Assembly (NCBI RefSeq): GCF_947252345.1
Contig: NZ_CAMXVC010000027.1
Coordinates: 1 to 24,855 of the forward strand
Source: an uncultured Finegoldia sp.
Lineage (GTDB): Bacteria > Bacillota > Clostridia > Tissierellales > Peptoniphilaceae
Reading direction: 5' to 3'
DNA: 24,855 nucleotides
Positions within the stretch are counted from its first letter, which is position 1. The number at the start of each line of letters is the position of its first letter. Shown piece after piece: positions 8,397 to 14,790 of this stretch. Made by a program: the position numbers and the translations under genes. The notes beneath the pieces are model-generated. The model made no database searches and was not told where the DNA came from. It saw only the letters and a program-made list of their open reading frames with translations.

Positions 8397-8425
8397 ATTA
8401 TATTAATTCACAGATTTGTTGTCAA
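8397..8425 (-). promoter_or_regulatory. Sigma-A promoter of glnN-pyrG-coaX-dusB
   Basis: On the minus strand, exact TTGACA (8425-8420) and exact TATAAT (8402-8397) are separated by 17 bases. Transcription would start near 8390, giving a leader of about 70 bases that contains the hairpin at 8335-8369. The -35 box lies just after the stop codon of the upstream membrane-protein gene. I found no obvious GlnR-type palindrome. Confidence 0.85.
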
Positions 8426-8430
8426 GTATT

Positions 8431-8895
8431 TTATTGTTTTTTCTTGTTCTTTTTTATTATAATTTGCATCTCTGAGGCGTCAGATGGATTGATTGGAATA
8501 AGTTTATTTGTAGCTCTTGCGTTTTTCATTGTAAGTTCCAAAAATTTCTTATCCTTTGAATATTTCCATTGCTTTATGTCTTCATATTCTGCCAAAGAAC
8601 CGTTGAAGTAAATTCCTTTTTCAGTAAAGGAGATTTTTTCAAATGTCAAATAAATGAATATTACACCCAACAAAATATAAATCAAAGGAAACAATGTTTT
8701 TTGTTGATACAAATACAAAAATCCCAAAACAACAATGGAATACGATGCTATAATCATCAATAATCTCTTTCTTTGATTGAAATTTTTTATTACTCGTCCA
8801 ATATTTTTCTTAACCATATATACATTGTACATTTGCTTCAATCCAAAAAGCAATATCAAAATATACATCACATTTATTACATTTTTTGCGTTCAT
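8431..8895 (-). CDS. Small membrane protein of unknown function (possible DUF5673-like)
   Basis: I do not recognise a function. The 154-residue protein has an N-terminal hydrophobic helix (about 9-25), a basic stretch (about 28-45), two further membrane helices (about 45-63 and 68-86), then a soluble domain with ITFEKISFTEKGIYF-like strands and a very basic end. The soluble part, an FTEKGIYF strand followed by a W-K-Y segment, resembles membrane-anchored PH-like or DUF5673 domains, but that is from memory. Its ATG overlaps the ftsH stop (TAATG), so it is translationally coupled to ftsH. It could be an FtsH partner, but no evidence shows that. Confidence 0.75.
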   Translation of the reverse strand: MNAKNVINVMYILILLFGLKQMYNVYMVKKNIGRVIKNFNQRKRLLMIIASYSIVVLGFLYLYQQKTLFPLIYILLGVIFIYLTFEKISFTEKGIYFNGSLAEYEDIKQWKYSKDKKFLELTMKNARATNKLIPINPSDASEMQIIIKKNKKKQ

Positions 8896-10808
8896 TATAA
8901 CTCCTGATTGTCTATAGTATTTTCAATTTCCTTGTCTTTTTCTCTAACTTCTTTTAATTCTTGAGGTTCTTGTTCGTGAATACCCGATTTCCTGTATTTT
9001 TCGAAAATTTCTTCAAATTCAGCTTGACCTATCGTCTCTTTTTCCAAAAGTCTATTTGCCAAAGCGTGCAACATATCAATATTTTCATTTAAAATATTTA
9101 ACGCTTTAGTGTAAGCTTCGTCAATCAATTCTCTCATTTCAGAATCAATTTCATAAGCTATTTTATCAGAATAAGCTTTGTTTTTCCCCAATTCTTGTCC
9201 AAGGAAAACTTCCGAATCGTCTCCACCGTACATCATTGGTCCGAGTCTTTTGCTCATACCGTATTTCGTAACCATAGCGTGTGCAATTTTTGTTGCTCGT
9301 TCAATGTCATTGCTAGCTCCAGTTGAGATATCGTCCAACACAACTTCTTCTGCTGCACGACCTCCAAGTAGTGATATAAGTTTGTGTTGCATTTGGTTTT
9401 TGGTCATAAATTTTGCATCTTCTTTTGGCAAATAAGCTGTAAACCCTCCAGCTCTTCCCCTCGGAATGATTGTAATCATATGAACTTGGTCACTATCTTT
9501 CAAAAATCCCGATACTATTGCATGACCTGATTCATGGTATGCTGTCAGTACTCTTTCTTTTTCTATTACAACTTGAGATTTTTTTTCAGGACCAGCTACC
9601 ACTTTTATAGAAGCTTCTTTGAATACTTCGTTGGATATTTCCGCTTTATTTTCTCTTGCAGCGAGAAGTGCTGCTTCATTACACAAGTTTTCCAAATCAG
9701 CTGGAGAAAATCCAGTAGTTGTTTTTGCGATGTTTTCCAAGTCTACATCTTTTTCTATTTTTTTGTTTTTAGTGTGAACTTTTAAAATTTCAAGTCTTTC
9801 TCTAACGTCTGGAAGTCCAACATATATTGTTCTGTCAAATCTACCTGGTCTTAATAATGCTTTGTCCAAAATATCTGGTCTGTTTGTCGCACTCATTACG
9901 ATTACGCCTTCATTTTTTCCAAAACCATCCATTTCTACTAGCAACTGATTTAATGTTTGCTCCCTTTCGTCGTGACCACCACCTAGACCAGCTCCTCTTT
10001 TTCTTCCAACTGCATCAATCTCATCGATGAAAATAATGCAGGGAGAATTTTTCTTAGCTTGTTCAAACAAATCACGAACTCTGGAAGCACCAACTCCTAC
10101 AAACATTTCGACAAAATCAGAACCTGATATGCTAAAAAAAGGCACCTTCGCTTCGCCAGCAACAGCTCTGGATAAATATGTCTTTCCTGTCCCTGGAGGT
10201 CCTACCAGTAAAACTCCTTTCGGGATTCTAGCGCCTATGTTTATATATTTTGTAGGATTTTTCAAGAAATCTACAATTTCCATCAATTCTTCTTTTTCTT
10301 CTTTTAATCCAGCTACGTCAGCAAAAACAACTTTTTCTTTTGAGTCTTTGTTTAATTTTGCTTTTGATTTTCCAAAACTCATAGCTTTTGTATTTCCAGA
10401 GTTTTGAGTTTGGTTCATAAATATAAACCACAAAATAGCCAATCCGAATAAAATCAGAATAGTAGGCATAATGTCGATATACCAAGGTTTCCCTGGGTCT
10501 TTTTCCATTTTTAAAACTATTTTATTGCTTTCAACCGAATCTTTTAAGTAATTGTCGTAAAGAACACTCCACATATCTGGTTGGATGTACATTTTAAAAG
10601 GTGTATTTTTACTATCTTTTAGTACCCCTTTAACATCATTTCCCTTTGCTACTATTTCTTTTACGTTACCTTTTTTAACATTTACAATCATATCGTTAAC
10701 AGTGAAATACTTAGTATTCAAACTGTTGTTTTGTGTCATAGTAACGAAAAAAGCTATTAGAAGAATCGGAATGATGTATATTAGCAAGCTTTTAGTTACT
10801 TTTTTCAT
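8895..10808 (-). CDS. ftsH: ATP-dependent zinc metalloprotease FtsH
   Basis: FtsH is a membrane-anchored AAA+ protease that forms hexamers and degrades misfolded membrane proteins and some regulators. Two membrane helices (about 5-23 and 110-131) flank an extracytoplasmic domain. The AAA module has Walker A GPPGTGKT (203-210), Walker B IIFIDEID (258-265) and the second region of homology around ATNRPDILDKALLRPGRFDR (307-326). The protease domain has HESGH (425-429), and D500 in ASNDIE is a likely third zinc ligand. Length 637 is typical. An AAGGAGA ribosome binding site lies at the hpt end, and hpt and ftsH overlap by one base (TAATG). In B. subtilis the upstream TilS-HprT complex is reported to activate ftsH; here the genes share one operon. 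Confidence 0.98.
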   Translation of the reverse strand: MKKVTKSLLIYIIPILLIAFFVTMTQNNSLNTKYFTVNDMIVNVKKGNVKEIVAKGNDVKGVLKDSKNTPFKMYIQPDMWSVLYDNYLKDSVESNKIVLKMEKDPGKPWYIDIMPTILILFGLAILWFIFMNQTQNSGNTKAMSFGKSKAKLNKDSKEKVVFADVAGLKEEKEELMEIVDFLKNPTKYINIGARIPKGVLLVGPPGTGKTYLSRAVAGEAKVPFFSISGSDFVEMFVGVGASRVRDLFEQAKKNSPCIIFIDEIDAVGRKRGAGLGGGHDEREQTLNQLLVEMDGFGKNEGVIVMSATNRPDILDKALLRPGRFDRTIYVGLPDVRERLEILKVHTKNKKIEKDVDLENIAKTTTGFSPADLENLCNEAALLAARENKAEISNEVFKEASIKVVAGPEKKSQVVIEKERVLTAYHESGHAIVSGFLKDSDQVHMITIIPRGRAGGFTAYLPKEDAKFMTKNQMQHKLISLLGGRAAEEVVLDDISTGASNDIERATKIAHAMVTKYGMSKRLGPMMYGGDDSEVFLGQELGKNKAYSDKIAYEIDSEMRELIDEAYTKALNILNENIDMLHALANRLLEKETIGQAEFEEIFEKYRKSGIHEQEPQELKEVREKDKEIENTIDNQEL

Positions 10809-11368
10809 TAATTCTCCTTTTCATAAACGGATTTTTTCAAAACGCAGATATCTTCAATATTTCTGTATTGCTGTGCATAATCCAATCCGTATCCTACAAT
10901 AAATTCATTTGGCACAGTAAATCCTACATACTCAACGTCAACTTCGTTAGTTCTTCTTTCTGGTTTATCCAAAAGAGATGCTATTTTTACAGATTTTGCA
11001 TGTCTATCTTTTAAATTTCTAACCAAATATTCTAATGTTCTTCCGCTGTCTATAATATCTTCGCAAATCAAAATATTTTTGTCTGTAATATCTTCTTCTA
11101 AGTCTTTAATAATTCTAACCGTACCTGATGACTCAGATGATTTTCCATAACTCGACACAGCCATAAAATCTATCCCAACTTCTCTGTCTATATTTAGTGC
11201 CAAATTACTCATAAACATAGATGCTCCTCTTAAAATTCCAACAACAACTAATTCACCTTTGTCCTTATAATCCTCAGTGATTTTTTGTGCCAATTCATTA
11301 ATTCTTTTGTCAATATCTTCTTTTTTGATAAGAACCTTCTCAATTACATCACTTAAATTACTTTTCAT
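10808..11368 (-). CDS. hpt: Hypoxanthine(-guanine) phosphoribosyltransferase
   Basis: This purine-salvage enzyme converts hypoxanthine or guanine plus PRPP to IMP or GMP. The 186-residue protein has GILRGAS (44-50), SSYGKSSESSG (72-82) in the flexible loop, the PRPP-binding ICEDIIDSGRT (101-111), and SLLDKPERR plus FIVGYGLDYAQQYRN (156-170). I start at the ATG at 11368. A longer frame opens with TTG at 11380 but has no ribosome binding site, whereas GAGGTGG sits just upstream of the ATG. The gene overlaps the end of tilS by 11 bases and overlaps ftsH by one base. The tilS-hpt-ftsH order is widely conserved in Firmicutes. Confidence 0.95.
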   Translation of the reverse strand: MKSNLSDVIEKVLIKKEDIDKRINELAQKITEDYKDKGELVVVGILRGASMFMSNLALNIDREVGIDFMAVSSYGKSSESSGTVRIIKDLEEDITDKNILICEDIIDSGRTLEYLVRNLKDRHAKSVKIASLLDKPERRTNEVDVEYVGFTVPNEFIVGYGLDYAQQYRNIEDICVLKKSVYEKEN

Positions 11369-12713
11369 ACTCCACCTCAATAATTAAAACTTCTTTGGTA
11401 TCAGAATTTTTCATAAATAAATTCGACCTTTTAACAGACAAAATAGCATAAATTTCTGATTCATCACTTAGTATAGGATAAAAATCTCGCAAAGATTTTT
11501 CTATCTTTTCGTCGATAAATATATCCTTTATTTTTTTTGAAAATCCTTTGAGTTTAATTTTATCTCCATTTTTCCTAGGCCTTATTACAAGATTTTTAGA
11601 TATGATTTTTGTATCGAAAATCATCCTGTTTTTGTTTGGCTTGATGTTTTTACTATCTGTAATATAGCTTTTTATAGTAAAATCCCCAAATCTCATCGTA
11701 CCGAGAACAAAATTTAATGGTTTTAAATTTTTATATCTCAAATTTTCTCTAATAATAACTTTATCATAACTTTTAAAAAAACTGTAGTCTTTAAATAAAT
11801 ATTTGCTGCCATTTTTTAAATCGAATAAATTAATTATATCATCTATATAACTCATTCGTATATCTTTGTTAGAATCATATAATCTTATCAGCAATTGTCT
11901 TATCACATTTCTTTGAACAGACAGCTTTTGATTTTTAAAGTTTTTAACGTCAATAAAATGTGTATCCCTTTCTTTTTTTACCAAGCTAGCGTACATTTTA
12001 TTAGTGACATCTTCGATTATTTCATCAGAATCTCTGAGAATAATCATAGTTCGATTTATAGATTGGGTAATAGATTTATTAAAATTTTTCTGTACATAAG
12101 GCAGTAATTCAAGTCTGATTTTATTTCGTAAAACATCTGGAATAAAATTTGTCTTATCAGTCACATATTCTATCTTTTCTTTGCAAAGATAATCCACTAT
12201 TTCTTTTTTCGTAATATCTAACAAAGGTCTAATAATATTTTTGTTTTTATATTTTATTCCTGTAAGCCCGTCAATCCCACTTCCTCTGAATAAATGCAAG
12301 AAAAAAGTCTCAACTTGATCGTCCATATGATGGGCAACTGCAATTTTGTCAAAATTTTCATTTTTTAAAATTTCATTGAAACATCTATATCTCAAAATCC
12401 TGCCGCTATCCTCTAAACTTATCGAATTGTCTATTGAATATTTCTTCATATCCACTCTTTCGAGAAAAAATTTCACATTTTTATCTTCTGAAATCCTTCT
12501 TGAAAATTCTTCATCTAAATAGCTTTCACTTCTGTAAGAATGGTTTATATGGCAAGTTGCAATATCAAACTGTAGGTCATCCTTTAGAGTATTTAGTATG
12601 TTAAATAAAAAAACAGAATCTGCCCCTCCAGACAAACCGATTAAAATCTTGTCATTTTTTTGTATTAAATTTTCCCTTAAAATTGTCGCTTTGACTTTCT
12701 CTATCAAATTCAT
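11358..12713 (-). CDS. tilS: tRNA(Ile)-lysidine synthase
   Basis: TilS attaches lysine to C34 of the CAU-anticodon tRNA-Ile, so that it reads AUA codons and is charged with isoleucine. The PP-loop ATPase motif SGGADS lies at 28-33, and HHMDDQVETFFLHLFRGSG follows in the N-terminal domain. The C-terminal TilS_C domain includes VIRPRKNGDKIKLKGFSKKI and a conserved end. At 451 residues it is a full-length form. The ATG at 12713 has no Shine-Dalgarno sequence and lies about 7 bases after the T tract of a terminator. No in-frame alternative start is available upstream. The essential enzyme must therefore be made from read-through or leaderless transcripts, or by an unusual initiation. Confidence 0.95.
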   Translation of the reverse strand: MNLIEKVKATILRENLIQKNDKILIGLSGGADSVFLFNILNTLKDDLQFDIATCHINHSYRSESYLDEEFSRRISEDKNVKFFLERVDMKKYSIDNSISLEDSGRILRYRCFNEILKNENFDKIAVAHHMDDQVETFFLHLFRGSGIDGLTGIKYKNKNIIRPLLDITKKEIVDYLCKEKIEYVTDKTNFIPDVLRNKIRLELLPYVQKNFNKSITQSINRTMIILRDSDEIIEDVTNKMYASLVKKERDTHFIDVKNFKNQKLSVQRNVIRQLLIRLYDSNKDIRMSYIDDIINLFDLKNGSKYLFKDYSFFKSYDKVIIRENLRYKNLKPLNFVLGTMRFGDFTIKSYITDSKNIKPNKNRMIFDTKIISKNLVIRPRKNGDKIKLKGFSKKIKDIFIDEKIEKSLRDFYPILSDESEIYAILSVKRSNLFMKNSDTKEVLIIEVEYEK

Positions 12714-12719
12714 ACTAAT

Positions 12720-12743
12720 AAAAAAGCCGCATACAGCTGCGGC
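12720..12743 (-). terminator. Terminator after yabR, immediately before tilS
   Basis: On the minus strand, GCCGCA (12743-12738) pairs with TGCGGC (12731-12726), with a GCTGTA loop, followed by six Ts (12725-12720). It is a compact GC-rich hairpin with a U tract. It ends 7 bases before the tilS ATG. Confidence 0.85.
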
Positions 12744-12749
12744 ATTCTC

Positions 12750-13190
12750 CTAATTATACTTTTTTTTCTTCGAAAACTTCTTATTCTCTCTTTGTCTTAT
12801 AGAATCCAATCTTTCATTGCTATCTTTCATAAATTTTGTTATCAAATCATCAAAGCTCGATTCTTTGCTAGACTTTTTAACTTCAGAATTTTCTGATAAA
12901 GTTTTCTTTGAAAAATCTTTTTTGTGTTCTTTTTTGTGTTCTTTTTTGTATTCTTTTTTAGGAAGACATTCTTTAATCGAGAAGCTAATCTTATTATCTT
13001 CAATGCTCATTACTTTGCATTTTACTTCATCATTAACTTTTAAAGCATCTTCAACTTTTTCTATATAATCGTTAGAAATTTGTGAAATATGCACTAATCC
13101 TTTGCTTCCATCTTCGCATTCTACAAATGCTCCAAATTTTGTAATCCCAGTTACTTTTCCTTCTACAATATCGCCCACTGATATAGACAT
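12750..13190 (-). CDS. yabR: S1 RNA-binding domain protein, YabR/general stress protein 13 type
   Basis: A single S1 domain (about 5-75) opens with MSISVGDIVEGKVTGITKFG and contains GLVHISQIS, as in B. subtilis YabR. It probably binds RNA or the ribosome. A charged, Lys/Glu-rich tail of about 70 residues follows and contains a tandem KKEH-type repeat (positions 12916-12959). The ATG at 13190 fits the family N-terminus. A TTG two codons earlier, at 13196, has better spacing (6 bases) from the AGGAGG sequence, so the start could be either. The gene has its own strong promoter and is followed by a terminator, so much of its mRNA may be monocistronic. Its position between divIC and tilS is as in B. 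subtilis. Confidence 0.88.
   Translation of the reverse strand: MSISVGDIVEGKVTGITKFGAFVECEDGSKGLVHISQISNDYIEKVEDALKVNDEVKCKVMSIEDNKISFSIKECLPKKEYKKEHKKEHKKDFSKKTLSENSEVKKSSKESSFDDLITKFMKDSNERLDSIRQRENKKFSKKKKYN
12916..12959. repeat. 12-base tandem repeat inside yabR
   Basis: A 12-base unit (TTTTTTGTGTTC on the plus strand, with small variations) is repeated between three and four times in phase with the reading frame. It encodes KKEY, KKEH, KKEH and KKDF. Each unit contains a run of six Ts. Copy changes would keep the frame and alter only the length of the basic tail. Confidence 0.8.
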
Positions 13191-13225
13191 ATGCAATATC
13201 TTCCTCCTAATAATATACTATTACA

Positions 13226-13254
13226 AGTATATACCACTAAAAAAACGCTGTCAA
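13226..13254 (-). promoter_or_regulatory. Sigma-A promoter of yabR
   Basis: On the minus strand, exact TTGACA (13254-13249) and TATACT (13231-13226) are separated by 17 bases. The -35 box begins four bases after the divIC stop codon. The predicted leader is about 30 bases and carries an AGGAGG ribosome binding site. Confidence 0.85.
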
Positions 13255-13257
13255 TAA

Positions 13258-13632
13258 TTATTTATTTGACTTGTTCTCAAAAGTTGGCGATGGAGTATAG
13301 TTTTCATTTTTGGATGGTTTTTCATTTTCATCTTTTACCAAAACCTCATCTGGTTTTACCATACCGAGTTTTTCTCTAGCATACTTTTCTATAAGCTTAG
13401 GATTATCCAAATGTTTGGAATCTTCAGATAATTTTTGTATTTCCTGGTCCAATTGTGCTTTTTTGTTTTGCTGTTCAATCTTTATACTATTTAAATTTTT
13501 AATTTGAATTTGTTGTTTAAAAATTGTAAAACACAAAGTCAAGCAAGCGAGAACTGTCAATAGAGAAACAAAAATTCTGAATTTATTGACATTTTCTCTT
13601 CTTTTTCTCACCTGATTATTCCTAGTACTCAT
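13258..13632 (-). CDS. divIC: Septum formation initiator, DivIC/FtsB family
   Basis: DivIC is a bitopic membrane protein that acts with DivIB and FtsL in the divisome. The 124-residue product has a short basic cytoplasmic N-terminus (RKRRENVNK), one membrane helix (about 18-38), a coiled coil (about 40-72), and the conserved YAREKLGMVKPDE motif (84-96). A polar Ser/Asn-rich tail follows. An AGGAGA ribosome binding site lies at the end of rqcP, which stops one base before it. In spore formers yabP and yabQ lie between rqcP and divIC, and they are missing here. Confidence 0.92.
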   Translation of the reverse strand: MSTRNNQVRKRRENVNKFRIFVSLLTVLACLTLCFTIFKQQIQIKNLNSIKIEQQNKKAQLDQEIQKLSEDSKHLDNPKLIEKYAREKLGMVKPDEVLVKDENEKPSKNENYTPSPTFENKSNK

Positions 13633-13633
13633 T

Positions 13634-13879
13634 TTATTCTCCTAATGTTTCGAACATTTTATCTGCATCATCTTTTTTTGGATTGTCAATTAATTGCGCT
13701 ACTTTTACTCTCAAATTTGATTGTGCAAAGTTTATCTCGATGATATCTCCTACTTTTACATTGTCTCCCGGTTTTGCAGTCTTGTCATTTATTTTAACTC
13801 TTTGTGATTCACAAGCTGTTTTTGCAACCGTTCTACGTTTTATTATTCTTGAATTTTTTAAAAATTTATCTAATCTCAT
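13634..13879 (-). CDS. rqcP: S4-domain RNA-binding protein RqcP (YabO/Hsp15 type)
   Basis: This 81-residue protein is nearly all one S4 domain: MRLDKFLKNSRIIKRRTVAK, then VKINDKTAKPGDNVKVGDIIEI. In B. subtilis, RqcP works with RqcH on stalled 50S-peptidyl-tRNA complexes and supports addition of C-terminal alanine tails. The start overlaps the end of the HAD gene by 14 bases, so translation is probably coupled. The family is also called HslR in proteobacteria. Position next to divIC supports the RqcP assignment. Confidence 0.9.
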   Translation of the reverse strand: MRLDKFLKNSRIIKRRTVAKTACESQRVKINDKTAKPGDNVKVGDIIEINFAQSNLRVKVAQLIDNPKKDDADKMFETLGE

Positions 13880-14756
13880 CTATATCCTTGTTTTTTATTT
13901 CATATAATATTTTATCATAATCTAAATCAGATTCCAGCTTTTTATCCAATATTTTTCCATTTTTTATAATTATTGATGATTTCATTTCATTATTTTTATA
14001 AAGACAATATATGTCTAAATCTTCTAAATTTTCGTTGAAAAGTTCTTTGTTTATAAAAAACAAAGCTTTTATAAATTCTTTGGATTTTCTTCGAATTTTA
14101 AAGATTCCATTTTTTTCTTTTTCAAACTTTTCTAGTATCAATTTGATATCCTGCAAATTATCCACAATGAAATCTGCCTTGTCTTGTTTGAAATCAAATC
14201 TAGTTTCTTTTCTAGCAATCACAGTAAGCCCAGCATTTTTGGCTGAAATAATCCCATAATCAGAATCTTCTATTGCCACAGCGTCTTTTTTGTCAACATT
14301 TAGTTTTTTTAAGGTTTGGATGTAAATTTCAGGATTAGGTTTTGACTCCAAAAAATCTTCTCCACTCACAATGACATCAAAATCATCTTTAATGTTCAAA
14401 TCATTCAAAACTTGAATAATCGTTTTTTTATTTGAAGATGATGCTAATGCAAGCTTAAAATGTTTTCTTTTCAGTTCTTTTAGTAATGGATAAAATCCAT
14501 CCATTACTAAAGAACTGTAATTTATTTTTCCACCATCTATATAGTTAGTGATTAACGGATAAATCTCATCCGTTTTTTTGTGCATTTTCTCTTCTAAAAA
14601 TTCATCTGTTTTTTGTTGACTTAAACCTGCAAGTGCGTTCAATTCTTTCTGTGATACTTGAATGTCATATTCATCAAATAGCTTTCTGAAAAAATCAATA
14701 TAAACTACTTCGCTGTCAATAATTACACCATCCATATCAAAAATTACAGCTTTCAT
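13866..14756 (-). CDS. HAD-family phosphatase/phosphomutase with C-terminal extension
   Basis: Residues 1 to about 213 form a HAD hydrolase of the beta-phosphoglucomutase-like subfamily. The Asp motif is DMDGVIIDSE (7-16), with nucleophile D7 and acid/base D9; motif II is in ASSSNK (105-110), the lysine motif is SKPNPE (138-143), and motif IV is EDSDYG (163-168). A helical cap lies between motifs I and II. The substrate is unknown, probably a small phosphosugar or metabolite. About 80 further residues (216-296), charged and with predicted strands and helices, are not part of a usual HAD of this type, and I do not recognise them. The gene lies 34 bases after pyk without a visible terminator and overlaps rqcP. 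Confidence 0.88.
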   Translation of the reverse strand: MKAVIFDMDGVIIDSEVVYIDFFRKLFDEYDIQVSQKELNALAGLSQQKTDEFLEEKMHKKTDEIYPLITNYIDGGKINYSSLVMDGFYPLLKELKRKHFKLALASSSNKKTIIQVLNDLNIKDDFDVIVSGEDFLESKPNPEIYIQTLKKLNVDKKDAVAIEDSDYGIISAKNAGLTVIARKETRFDFKQDKADFIVDNLQDIKLILEKFEKEKNGIFKIRRKSKEFIKALFFINKELFNENLEDLDIYCLYKNNEMKSSIIIKNGKILDKKLESDLDYDKILYEIKNKDIDEIR

Positions 14757-14790
14757 TTTCTACCTCTTAGTTTATTATATCATATAATTA

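Noticed and set aside
10027..10407. Plus-strand open frame of 126 codons
   Set aside because: It is antisense to the conserved AAA domain of ftsH, has no ribosome binding site and resembles no protein family.
11369..11380. TTG start giving a four-residue longer Hpt
   Set aside because: No ribosome binding site precedes the TTG, whereas the ATG at 11368 has one and fits the family N-terminus.
12916..12959. CRISPR-like repeat
   Set aside because: The 12-base units are contiguous without spacers and in frame within yabR.
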